Shown here piece by piece: positions 43,943 through 56,940 of a stretch of 64,000 nucleotides of DNA. The position numbers and the translations under genes are program-made. Location: positions 1 through 64,000 of the forward strand of contig VCJN01003436.1 of assembly GCA_006384855.1 (NCBI GenBank), read 5' to 3'. Origin of the DNA: Tetraselmis striata (taxonomy: Eukaryota; Chlorophyta; Chlorodendrophyceae; Chlorodendrales; Chlorodendraceae). Within the stretch, counting starts at the first letter, position 1. Every line of letters starts with the position of its first letter. The notes under the pieces are model-generated. The model saw only the letters and a list, made by a program, of their open reading frames with translations, was not told where the DNA came from and made no database searches.

Positions 43943-46663
43943 ATGGCCAGCGGCGGGGACGTTTCGCTGCTTGAGCTGTTTGTGGACGCGGCGCTGCCGA
44001 TCGTCAAGGTCTTTATTCTCTGCTTCATCGGCGCCGTCGCCGCGCACAGCAAGATCTTCGAGCCCGGCGCACGGAAAAATGTCAGCATGCTGGTGAGCAC
44101 CGTTCCCTCCCACTGTGGCGAAAGCAAATTGGCTGTGGCCCTCCTTCAGCCTGCGGCTGCTACCCCCCCCCCCCCCCCCCCTTCCGGCCCTCTCTCACCC
44201 TAGCTCGGCGTCGGCGCACTATCTTCTCCCCAGGTTATTGTGTACCGGCACAGCGTGTTGGCGGGAAATATGCGAAACGCGGCACGATCACCTCACCCTC
44301 GAGAAGCTCCGATAGGGCGATGTGCGTGTATACTGTCGGCAAAGCGCACCGCCGACCGTTCATGCCGCCTTCAAGATGTATAGGTCGCTCGATGTTTTGG
44401 TACCTACTGTGGCGCGGCAAGAGTCGGTAGAGGCGGCCGAGACCGTTCGGTGTCGGAATATGGCGGCCCGCGTGGTCCGCACTTCAAAAACATCGATGTC
44501 GGTGCCCCGCCGCACAGCCGCACCACCGCCCTGGCAGTCGGGGGCTCGGCGCACGGTGCTGCCCTGTGCTCGCTGCGTCGCCATCGTGATACGGCACCGC
44601 CGCATCCCCCGCCGACGGGGCAGCGAGGTTCAAGTCCGGGCGCCGCAAGAGCGCCCAGTATTCGGTCCTCCACAGGCCCGGTGAGGCGGCTGGTGTGCCG
44701 CGCTCAGGTGTTCAACGTGTTTGCACCGAGCCTGATGTCCATGAAGCTGGCAGCGGCCGTGGACCTGGAGAACATCAAGAGCTGGTGGTCCCTGCCCGCG
44801 AACATCTGCCTCAGGTGACGGCCAACCCTGACGGCCCAGTTTGGAGATATGCGACGGCAGCTGACTAGCACAGGGAGGCTACTGCTTCCTGAGCCGTTGC
44901 CTGTCTGCCATCGCAGTATTTTGATCGGGTGGATCCTCGGCTGGATCTCTGCCAAGGTCACCAGGGCGCCATCAAACATCACCGCCATGCTTGCCGCTGT
45001 GACAGCCTTAGGTGGGCGACATGCCCCCCCCCCCCCCCCCCCATCGCCTAGTCTCCTATATTCACAAGTTTATTGTCCAAGTTTGTGACAGCTAACACAT
45101 CAACGCACTCATCACTGCGGGCCATATGCAGGGAATGTGGGAAACCTTCCCCTAGTGCTGGTGGAGACTTTGGGGCGTGGAGATTCCCCCTTTGGGCATA
45201 ACGTGAGCGACCTGGGCGTGGCCTACGTTGCCTTCGGTATCTGGGTGGCGTCCATCTTTCAGTTCTCGATATCGTACTACCTGCTCGCACCAAAGGACAA
45301 GCCGCCGGTGGACTATACGCCTATCGCTGCTGCCCCCCAAGGTGAGAAATTCACGTGCGCTACGATTGCCAACCCCCGCCATGTGCAACACCAAAATTAT
45401 ATCTGCGGTAATCTGAGCGCATTGTGTCGTATCAGAGAATGGGGCAGCGGTGATTCAGGCTGCGGATCAAAGAGGTACCGATGATGCACAAGAGAACGGG
45501 GTGGTGGGTGTGCCCGATACGCTGTCGCCAGTCCGCACGCTGGATACATCCATTGCGTCTGAGAGCAGCGACTCGCCCTACACTGAGTCCTACCAGAACA
45601 GCCCCATGGCCCCGCTGCTCTCGTCCTATGAAGACCCAGACACTGTCAGCAGGTAGTTGACACACCCGTGCGTGCACCTGCTGTGATGTGCAGATGGCTA
45701 CATGAGCGACATGTGCTTTTATAATGTGAGGATACAGTGTAGCAGTGTGCTAACCCTTTGCTTATGCGCCCACAGAATGTCCCGCAGGCTCAGTAGCAGG
45801 ATGCGGCCGGTGTACTCTGTTGCAGACTTGACGTCAGTAAAGGATGACTGCTGCTCCAGGTGTTTGTGGCATGTGAAGCGCGGTACGAATGCCTCTTTAC
45901 AGCGCTGTAGTGCCTGCATCAGTGACGTTTCAAGGTAGGGCAATTTAGGCCAACAAATAGAGCAGAGGCGGCCATGTGAGATCTGTACGCCGCGTGTTGC
46001 CCCACAGCTGGCAAGAACGTATACCGCGGCTTTGCCACCGTAAAGTGGGGCAACATCTTCACTTTCCCCATCAAGGTGTGCTTCTCCGCGATCGCCGTGG
46101 GGTTGGTGCCGCCTGTCAAGAATCTCATTGTGGGCAAGACTGCGCCCCTCGCCATCGTGAAGGAGTCGCTGGATACCATGGGCGGTGCCATGATTCCATG
46201 CATGATGATGGTCCTGGGCGCCAATCTCTCCAAGGTGCGCCACTACCTCCTGCGCAATGCAGCGTGGCAGTGCATACATACCATTGCAGCTGTATAAACC
46301 TTGTTTTGCTCCCGTGTCTGCCTGCAGGGCCCGCCTCCATGCCAGCTCCCAGTCATCAACATTGTTGCAGTCGCGGCAGTCCGCCTGCTGATTGCGCCAC
46401 TGGTTGGCGTGTCCATTGTCATTGCATCCGTGCATTCCGGAATCGTCGTCCCCCCAGACTCGTTCTTCATGTTCGTCCTGCTGCTGCAGCATTGCATGCC
46501 GACTGCCATCAACATGCACACTGTGGCCACCCTCCACCAGAACGGCGTAGCCGAGGTCACCACCGTCCTGTTCTGGCAGTATCTGCTGTCAATTGTGACT
46601 GTACCCCTCTGGATGCTCTTCTTCCTGTGGTACCTCAGGACATTGTCTCCCTTTGCTGCCTGA
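43943..46663 (+). CDS. PIN-LIKES (PILS) family membrane transport protein
   Basis: Nine exons: 43943-44092, 44708-44814, 44917-45011, 45132-45341, 45436-45652, 45776-45859, 45903-45934, 46008-46234 and 46328-46663. Phases agree, giving 1458 nt and 485 residues. The N-terminal hydrophobic half has LPIVKVFILCFIGAVAAHS, VFNVFAPSL, ILIGWILGWISAKV and the family block GNVGNLPLVLV. A Ser/Asp-rich hydrophilic loop follows (exons 5-7: TLDTSIASESSDSPYTESYQ). The C-terminal half has NIFTFPIKVCFSAIAVGLVP, GGAMIPCMMMVLGANLSK and LLLQHCMPTAINMHTVATLH. This is the two-bundle layout of the Mem_trans/auxin-efflux-carrier superfamily. In land plants PILS proteins sit in the ER and affect intracellular auxin; the algal substrate is unknown. 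Exon 7 is a 32-nt exon needed to restore phase. Introns 1 and 3 contain 19-C runs. Confidence 0.88.
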
Positions 46664-48384
46664 TCTGTTGGTCGAGATGTTCTAAAATGGAGACAACTCT
46701 TCCATGAAGCCCAAGCTTTTGCAAACACCCGATTCCAAGCCTTGGGTCAAATGCAATAAATCCACGCAGCCATCCAGGGGGATGAGGCCTGCACCGGTGT
46801 CAAGAACGATGTGGTATGTCTGGGATACCACCTCGCCAACTGGTATATGCCACAGGTGTTACGCAGAACGCCAAGATGTTTTCATGTTCAGTCGTACCAA
46901 GTAGAAATGGAACCTTGCAATTGATGCATATTTATGGAATTGCCGCGTTTGTGTTCTGGGGGGGGGGGGGGGGGGGGGTGGTGCATTGGAGTGCATTGGA
47001 TGACAACAATCCCGCATCAATTGCTGTCTGCAGGCTGCAAACACAAATAGCACAGGTCAAATGCCCAGTGAAGCAACTCAAGCAACTCACAGTGCCCGCG
47101 TCAACCAGTACGGCTCCACGCTGTGGTGCCCATGGAAGGCTGATAGTTCATGTGCAAATACATTTCGAAGCGTTGCAAGCTTCTGTGTGGGATGTGTGAC
47201 AAATAATACCATGCAGGCTGGAAAATTGAAATTGATTATGATATGCATGCTTGCTGCTCTCAACTGCTGAAGCTGAGTTGTTCTTAAATAGGCTCTTCTA
47301 TGGTTTGTCATCGGGGTTGTCTCATCCACAACTGTCGGTAAATATCACGGCAACTTCAAATTTTGCAACCCCCTCGGGCAGATTTTATGCTATTCTTCAC
47401 TGTAGGGCTGTGTTCATCGAAGCTTGCAGCAAGGGTCTACATGTGAGACCAATATAATGACGCGGTGCCTCAGAGCAGGGTAAAAATGGCATGCCACTCG
47501 ATTGCCCCCGTTTCATTGGCAGCCGCTCGCTGTGCCCGTCCCGATTTTGAATTATCACGTATATAATGATGCAAAAATTGTAAATGTGAGCGGATGCATT
47601 TAACCGAACGACAATTACGCCAGGCGACATAAGCCGTTTTTAGCGGCTATGAATTCCTCACACATCTACTGCAGAATATGAGGACAGCCAGGATGTAAGA
47701 GGAAGGATGCAACATTGATTCCCGTGGAAACTGAGCGTGCTCCTGAGTTCATATGGTTTGGCACGGCCTCCTTCCTTTGCTTACCTATGCATTGCAACAT
47801 TGTATGCTGTAGCTCGACGGGTGCAATAACACCAAACCTAGGATCGATGCAATTCTGAAATGATTTCCTGGCGACAGAATGCGCTGTATGTGAGCGTGCT
47901 GAGAGCTGTTCCGCATTGATACTGGACGCAGTGCGGCATAGGCGCGTGTGTGGGGAGTAGTAATATGACGAACGTGCAAAATAACATGTGTGAATGTTGT
48001 TCCTTTCCGCTTCCCTAGTATTGTTTGATAGCGGGCATTTCATGTCTGCGGTAAATACATGCAGGCACGGTGTCAGAACTGAAATGCACCAAGATACATG
48101 TTCCCGTGACTCGTGCTTTCTGTTTCTGTGAAATCGCAGCTTGCAAGTCACACTGATATCAATGTCACGGTACGGAGACCAAGATAGGCACAACAGGTGT
48201 CAGCTTCTCTTAAGATTGGCAATCTGGTTGCACTTTGGGGGTGATGGGGGCTCAGCACCATAGGCATGCGGAGCTTAGAAAGAAATGCCTGCTGGGGTGG
48301 GGAATGCGGAGGAGCCAGATGGGGCCAGACTTGCTTTGAGGGTCGGAAACATTGCTTTTAATATTCCATATTGTGCCGCCGCAT
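46664..48384. other. Intergenic between PILS and RPL27a 3' ends
   Basis: The two genes converge here. No supported ORF; there is a 21-G run at 46958-46978. A tgtaa motif (the usual green-algal polyadenylation signal) occurs near 47579, but its use is not shown. The minus frame 48193-47666 shows no domain. Confidence 0.45.
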
Positions 48385-49931
<1,547 letters not shown>

Positions 49932-51027
49932 GGTGTCGACGGCGACGGTCTGATCCCAACAGCTGGGTTGCGGCCTGGAACCGCTGGGAGGAGCAACGGG
50001 AGAAGGGACGACAAAGTTTCGCCCGCCGCCTTTCCGCGCGCGGCATCGTCCGCGCATCGGTGCGCTTGGGGGCGCACTGCGCCGCCATCCCTCCGCCCGA
50101 GCTCCTCGCGCCGCGCCGCCGCCACCGCCGTCAGACGGATCTCGGCGCGCGCCGCCCGTTGCACTGCAGTAGTCGCTACTGTTGCGCAAGATTCCCGTTG
50201 ATAAGGATTGTACAGTAAATTGGCGGTCATCTTCGCGCTGGCATACAAATATTCATCGTAATTGTTGGACCCAGGGTACCCCGGTACCCTGAATCCGCTT
50301 TTTCTCTCTGTGAAATCCGCATTTTTCCAGTGAACAACTGGCTGCCGTACATGTGCTTAATTTGGACCTTATGGCAGAAGTACGACACCCAGTTGTTACC
50401 AAAGCATGGCACCTAGGCATCTTTGCCAGTTGGCCTTCTTAGACGGAGAGGTGTCCGTCCTAATCGACATCTAGCCGGCTAGTATAAATTGCCAGCCTCG
50501 GCTCCTTGTAATTCAGTCAACTGCTTTTCCAGAAATATTCCGACTCACCCTTTCTCTCTCGTGACAGTGCCACTCAGCCATCACCACGGCAACAGCGACT
50601 ACCTATCGTCCATCGCCCACGGCTCATAGCAGCCCTTTGCCTTTCCAGCTCGCACCTTGCTTGCTGGCACTCGACGTGATTCGACGCGTGCACGCCGACT
50701 CTCGCCGACTCTCCCGCCATCAGTGACAGTGCCACTCAGCCATCACTTCGACAATCCCCTCCGACAGTAATAGTATTCACAAGCGGAAATATACGGCAGA
50801 AAAGCGGTACGGGTTATAAGGAATACACGCCTGCTGCTGTCTGCTTTTTTCCCGCCCCCGGGACAGGACTGGCAACAGTGAAATTTAAAACCCTTACAGC
50901 AGCGCGTCGTCTCTACGACGGCCGTTGACGGAAAGCCCTGTCACCCACTGAGGATTAATCCTTACCGACTACTTGTGCGCATGTCCGCTTGTCTCGGACT
51001 GACTGGTTCCGCGTGCTCAAGTACCTG
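49932..51027. other. RPL27A upstream region and intergenic DNA
   Basis: Probable promoter and 5' UTR of RPL27A close to 49932-50250; no motif I would name. The imperfect repeat cagtgccactcagccatcac occurs twice (about 50566 and 50725). The remainder is unassigned. Confidence 0.4.
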
Positions 51028-51035
51028 GTACGGAT

Positions 51036-52755
51036 CATGGTTGTGCCGAACACACTTCAGTTCGGGGTGGTTCGGGAGTTCAGGCCGAAAACGAAATGAA
51101 CCGCATGAATTCAATTCGGACTGAACTGCCTCGAAAATCGCCCGAACTAGGGGGTATCCGAACTACACCGTAACTCAACAGATATGACCCCAACGAGTTG
51201 CCGCAGCGACCGTACATGGAGATAATTAAAGTGTTCTACGGTGAAAAACTTGCCGCGCACGCCCCGGCACCCCTCCAGAAAACTAAGGTGCACCAGCCAG
51301 CCGCCATCCTGTTGTTCAGCACACTTCACTTCAACACTCCAACACCCAAACCTGAACCTTGTCCACAGTCAACTTGATATGGAGTCGCCGTCCATCAGCA
51401 GTACTCATCATGAACGCGGCGATGAGTTCATGGACGACGTCGTCGAGTCGAAGGTCGAGGAGGATGCCGACGTGGAGGAGCTGCATGCCGCCAGCGACGA
51501 TGCCGGCGCGCAGGCAACCGCCGGCGTTTCTCCCCTGGGCGGCGGGCGAGAGGGCGGTTGGAATGCTGACAGATTCCATTGAGGACGCCACAGTCTAGCT
51601 GCAGGTGCGCAGCGCTACTGGAATGGACGGCGTAGAGCGCGGGGGCCGTGCGATAGTGCGCGCTGCTGGCAGGTGGCATAAATAAAGTAGGCGTGCTGCG
51701 GGCGCGGGGCATCGAGCTGTGTCAGAGCGGCGAGGCACAAGTAGGTGCGAGATATGAATGCGGCAGACATGCGCATTGATGCTGGAGAGAGGGGCCGTCA
51801 GAGCGGAGAAGGGGGGAGGGGTGATAGAGCGAAGCAGCAGCGCTGGCGGGCATGGCGCTGCTGTCCACTTCATGTACAAGCTGCAGGGACGGCAGACGCG
51901 GGGCAGCGGAGAACAACGGAAGGGGGTAAGGAGCCGGGAAGGTGGGGAGGGGGGCGGGTAGCGCAGCGGCAGTATAGATATGACAGCCTTATTAGCTAGA
52001 TAGGCAAGTGCGCATGTGCGGCTAGTGCGCTGACATGATGTGAAAAATACATTGTCATACTCCGTCCATCGACAACTCTCTGGCAGTTGCAGCCTCCGGC
52101 ATCACCACGTGAATGCGTGCAGCTGAAGTGGTGAGAGTTGAGGTGAGAAGCATAGTGTGGCCGTCAATATATCGACATCATATTTAGGCCTTCTCAGCTC
52201 TAGCATCTCTATCAACGGTGGCAGCAAGAATTACACGCACGGGGGCAACCACATCACTGAAAATATCACTGAATTTCCACACGCGGTGGGGACAATGCCA
52301 GCATATAGATAACTAGATGAGGGCAGGGGGCGGGGCAGGGCTCGCTCTCGCTCGCTCAAGGGGGGGGGGGCGGTGGAGGGGGGGCGAACTATATACACAA
52401 CCCCATAAATCATACAGATGCCCTACCTTCGATGATGTCAGAACGTGTTTTGACATGTTTTGACCCGGCTGCCGCGGTATCCCGTACGGTGATAAATAGC
52501 GTTCGCCTATTATAACCGTGTTTATACGAACGATTGTAATAACACATGTATGTACAAACACGGTATATATATTCGTCAGCGTTCGGTGGCAATTCGGACT
52601 TCTGAACTCAGTTCGGTTCGGGCAGTTCGGACAGTTCAGTTGTTCGGTTCAGTCCGAACTGCGGTTTAGTTCAGTCCAAACTGTATTCGGCCGAACTCCC
52701 TGAATTCAGTTCGGTCCGAACCGAACTCGGCCAAACTGAGTTCGGCACAACCTTG
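51036..52755. mobile_element. Non-autonomous hAT element with 8-bp target duplication
   Basis: The left end is catggttgtgccgaac; the reverse complement of the right end is caaggttgtgccgaac. Flanking 8-mers are gtacggat (51028-51035) and gtacggac (52756-52763), 7 of 8 identical, which is the hAT target size. Sub-terminal gttcgg/ccgaac repeats resemble those of the 35.8-38.0 kb element. The start of its transposase is kept (about 51378-51490: MESPSISSTHHERGDEFMDD), but the rest is replaced by unrelated sequence. This makes it a deletion derivative. Confidence 0.85.
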
Positions 52756-52763
52756 GTACGGAC

Positions 52764-53226
52764 CAGGGCTGGGCTACAATATCTCCGGCACTTCAGGCGG
52801 CAAAAACTGCAGCCTGCAGTTAAGCTACCGCACTGCAGAGTTCAGTTATTCCCGAAAAGAGGCTGCAGTGCAGTTACCCAAAGTGCCCCTGATATATGCC
52901 CTTCACTGTCCCGCCCTTCCCTATAATCAGCAGTTTCATTGCTATTGCAGCTTGCTCTGCAGCCTGCAGACGCCCCGCCCTTCCCTATAATCAGCAGTTG
53001 CGGTGCTATTGCAGCTTGCACTGCAGCCTGCAGTACCGCAGCCTGTTGGCTGCAGCCTGCACTGCAGCCTGCAATGTAGTATGCCTGCAGCCTGCAATAC
53101 CGCAGCCTGCTGACTGCAGCCTGCACTGCAGCCTGCATACAACCCGCAGTACTGCAATCTGCGCTGCAGCTTGGAGTACTGCACTGCAGCCTGCATGACT
53201 GGAAAGTGGACTGCAGCCCAACCTTG
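52764..53226. mobile_element. hAT-type MITE with ctgcag-rich interior
   Basis: 463 bp beginning cagggctgggctac and ending gcagcccaaccttg. The flanks gtacggac (52756-52763) and gtacggcg (53227-53234) agree in six of eight bases. The interior is a degenerate array of ctgcagcctgca units. It sits directly against the right target duplication of the 51036-52755 element. Confidence 0.75.
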
Positions 53227-53499
53227 GTACGGCGTTGTCCAACGCACGCCCGATACCTGGTGGGGATAGGCGCAATACATTAAGGCCACTAGTTCTAACG
53301 CAATCGGTGAGTAGTACTCGCACTCATATTAAATTAGTATTTGTACTCTTACAGTCTTACCAGGGTTACTGCTCATGCTCGTACTCATACAAGTGTTTTA
53401 GTACTTTTAGTATTTTGAAAAACTGCCGCGGGAGCCCGGGAAAATACCTGAATACTGTATTCCTCGGCTGATACTGAATGCTCTTATACAAGGTACAAT

Positions 53500-54327
53500 C
53501 AGCGGTGGGCATTGGAAATTTCTTGGAAACTGAAAAACCAGAAATTTCCGGAAATTTCTGGAATTTACATCGACCCCCTATGGAGGACATGGAAATACCC
53601 CGCAACAGTGTAAACTACGGTTCTGCTGACATGTATATGTACTCATTTACACCAAGTAGGGGGCACAGCCACAATGTGTAGTAGTGCAGACACATTTGCA
53701 AGGTCAATGGTAATGGTAATGCCGTAAGCCGTAATGCCGTAAAGCATGGTAATCCAACATCGATTACAATCAGTAAAAATAATCACTGCGATACACCTAA
53801 AGCGGGGCTGCAGGTGGCAATGTTGGCTGCGGCACATCACTCCCACTGTATTCGCATTGATGTTGTGCAGTAGCGTTTATACCAGCGGCATCACTACCAG
53901 CAACCAATTGATGTTGGTGTTGGTGTATTGTGTGGCTTTCCCGTCTAGCACTCTGGCTACGGAATGCGGACTGTGTAGCCATGCAGGCGAGCGGGAGATA
54001 CCCAAAGCGGCGGGAGGGTGGGCCACTTCGGCTAGCGGTCGGGCATTGCGGGAATCAGTCGGCCAAATAATGCACAGCCGCAAGCACGCAGCAATACCGC
54101 GCACAAGCCCCATATTGCCCCGCCATGCTCACTACCTGATGGTACGGGTGCTCCAATTGCTCATCACGGGACGCTTTGGGCCCGCCATGTCGCCCACGGC
54201 ATGAGCCCCGGTGTTTCAGACATGGAAATCTGAAATTCCAATGGAATTTCCAGAAAATGGAATTTCAAGCAGTTTGTTGGAACTTCCGTCGAGCCCAGGC
54301 GGGATTTCCCGCAAAAGCCCACTTATG
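53500..54327. mobile_element. hAT-type MITE with perfect 8-bp target duplication
   Basis: 828 bp. It starts cagcggtgggcattgg and ends aaagcccacttatg. The flanking ggtacaat is identical on both sides (53492-53499 and 54328-54335). Ends of the form CA(G/T)NNGTGGGC are common in hAT elements. Palindromic ggaaatttcc-like text lies near both ends. No transposase. Confidence 0.88.
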
Positions 54328-54335
54328 GGTACAAT

Positions 54336-54409
54336 CCTTGTCCGCTCGGTTGAGCGGTCGTATCGCGCTCGTATGCGAGAGATCCCGGGTTCGATTCCTG
54401 GTCGATGTA
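54336..54409 (+). ncRNA. tRNA-like sequence with A and B boxes (SINE head or tRNA pseudogene)
   Basis: Reads ccgctcggttgagcgg (D-arm/A-box-like hairpin), then a possible anticodon arm (ctcgtatgcgag), then ccgggttcgattcctgg, a good T-arm with B-box. No matching acceptor stem is found: the 3' tcgatgta has no partner upstream. A functional tRNA is therefore unlikely. The promoter boxes would fit RNA polymerase III transcription of a tRNA-derived SINE. Expressed or not is unknown. Confidence 0.5.
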
Positions 54410-55958
54410 TTTCGGCAATATCGGCTCGGCGTGTCCTGGGTTTACCTGGTTGATGCACTACGCTTTCGGGGTTCGAATGAGGCAATAGTTTAAGGGTTAT
54501 GCCAGACCGCCTACAAATGCAATTAGCGCAAGAGGTCATGTGTAGTTTGCAAGGGCGGCTTCGGTCGATGTCCCGGGGCGAACTTTTATAGCAGATTAGC
54601 AGCATATTAGCAGCACCGGTCGCAAAGGTTAATATTGGTCGGTGTTCTTGGGTCAATTGGTCGGCTTGTCGTGGCGGCGGATCTCGCGGCCGTTATACTC
54701 GTGTGAGCTGTCGGATTGGTGGGCGGTTTCGTCGCCAGTCTCCCGCTCGATGTCGGAGTCGCGAGTGCCCGAGACGCGATGCTTGCTGCGGTTGCGGGTG
54801 GTGCCGCATGCGCGGCTACGACCGCATGGCGGCTGCTTCTTGTGATGCCTGCCAGGAGCGGCTTTATTTCGCATGGCCGTAAAAACCTAAAACATGTCCA
54901 GGTGCGCGCCCACACGCGTCCACATAATATTCGCATGCCGACGACATATCATCTAGGCAATGTTGTATTGGAAGAGTGCTGGATGGTATGGGATTCATAT
55001 TTGAGGCAGGGTGCAGACGCCGCCGGTGGATTGCAGCTTTAGCACGCGTTGGAGGTCTGGGTGGACTCGGTGCCGTCGTCCCACTTGATATATGCGGAAT
55101 GTGCGTTTCACCACAGACTCCGCGACCTCTCCAAACCTCAGAGCCCGTTGTTGTCGTAATCTGCCGGGGGCGGCGGAGGCTTGATACGCACCACGACGGG
55201 CGGCATAACGGCTCTTGAGCTGAAAAGGTTGTCTCATGGTGAATCGGTGGGTTGGGAATGGTGGCCGCTTTGCACTGACCGATATGCCGACCCGAGCGGT
55301 CCCGGAAAAACTTAGGTGTCATGTTTGGTCCCTCTGGACTACCTCCCCTGACGCCCTGATGGTCTTCATGATTGGCAGCAGTTTTGCCCATAGTACTGGG
55401 CCCACACTTTATTTTGTATAGACACCATTTGTTGTGTATATACAACATATCTGGCCGAGGCACTAGTCGCCAAGTCTGCAGCAAGGAATATAGCGTCCGG
55501 AGAATGCACGGAAAGTACCGAGGAATTAAAACCCCGGATACATTCCTCAACAAACTGCTGCTCAATATAAGGATCCTTAGTAGTGTTCCAGTAGCGACTA
55601 CCCGAACACGAAGGATCACGAGCTATTTTGCTCATCAATGTACGTACACTTTAGATGCACTTCCGTGCAGCGCCTGGTTCCCCAAATACCAGTGCCACCC
55701 CATGATCGGGCCACACGCAGCCAAGCCCCCCCACCTACGGCCGAGTGTAGAGCCGTGCCCGGCTATGGCACGCAATGTGCTCGGAGGGGAAGGTTCAGAG
55801 ACTAGACGGGAGCCGGTGCGGCGGGGCACCGCTGTATGTGCTCAAGACATAGGCCCTCGCCACCCGAGAGGGTGCCTGTAGTGAGCTCCCCATGGAGGGG
55901 TGAGCTACGGAGGCTGGGCCGTTCCTAGCTATGTGAGATCGTATAATATGGAGCTAGT
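54410..55958. other. Unassigned
   Basis: A minus frame of 251 codons (55619-54864) and neighbours show no recognisable domain. A transposase origin is possible but not supported. Confidence 0.35.
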
Positions 55959-56940
55959 ATGGGAGTGAGCTCCGCGGCTCGGGGGTTGGTGGAACGGCAT
56001 GCCGCCCTCGTGACTGCCCATGTTTGTAAATATATGATCTCGAGGCGAGATTCCCCATGCTGCTTATTCGGCCGCCGCTGCGCGGGTACTGGGCCCGCGC
56101 GGAGGCTCCGCGCTTTCACTTGCCCTGGCCCCACGTGTGGTATTGATCCCTTATGGCTTCGCTCTACGGGTGGCTTGAACCGGAGCGCTACGGATTTCAT
56201 CGTGGATCATCTGCCCATATGCCCCGTAGCGAACTACGAGCACCGCATGCACACCGCTTTGAAGAATCTGTGGGCATCTGTGGCAATTGATGCGGGGGCG
56301 GTGCTTGACCGGGACCGTTCGGGAGCCGGCGACTTGACCCTTGAGACGAGTGGGCTGCGCCCAGCGGACCGCTCGCGGCCGTTGGACTTGACGCTGGCGG
56401 GGTGGGGGGCGGCGGCGTGCGATTACATGATCGACTTCGCGTGCGTGTCCTCCACGACCCACCCACTTGGAGCAACGACCCCCGCTGGTGCACCCTGGGA
56501 ATCGCGGCGACCGAGGCGGAGCATGGTAAGTTGGCAGCGGACCGGGCGTCTTCCGCCCCAGTGCAGGGCGTTCACCGGTACTACCCTTTTGTGGCTGAGG
56601 ACCGTGGCCGCCTCGGGAAGTCCGCTTTGACGGTGGTCTACATCTTCGCGGTGCTGTTGGCTGTGCGCAACTTCCCTGGCGGTCCTTCCGCCCCCGACCT
56701 CATGCTTCCTTCGTGGTCAATCCGTTTAGGCACTTCGGAACTTTGTCGCCAGCCAACCTGCTGAGTTCCGCGGGGGCTATTGCAGCGGGTCTCGGCTTGC
56801 GTGCATGGTACCCTGGGCGGCATTCTCTCTGCTGGTGTGCAGATGGCGATGGCGAAGTCTGATGCGTGGGCTCGTGCCCATTCTGCGTCTTCTCATGTTG
56901 CTGCTTCCACCTCGCAGTCGCTGTAGAGGACCTTTCTCAT
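55959..56940 (+). pseudogene. RT element copy C, C-terminal part
   Basis: Remnant of an RT element's C-terminal domain, in shifting plus frames. Blocks are NYEHRMHTALKNLWASVAID, RPLDLTLAGWGAA, IDFACVSSTTHP, then AATEAEHGKLA, GVHRYYPFVAEDRGRLGKSA and a final frame ending before a T run at about 56942-56953. The RP(L)DLxxxGW...DFxxVSxxHP...K...YPFV pattern is like the restriction-like or related nuclease domains that follow RT in several non-LTR families. I infer that function only by pattern. Confidence 0.55.

Noticed and set aside
54336-54409. Functional tRNA gene
   Set aside because: The T-arm and B-box are good, but no acceptor stem pairs and the anticodon arm does not close on a 7-nt loop.
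54864-55619. 251-codon minus ORF, considered as a transposase
   Set aside because: I could not find catalytic or DNA-binding motifs, so no function is claimed.
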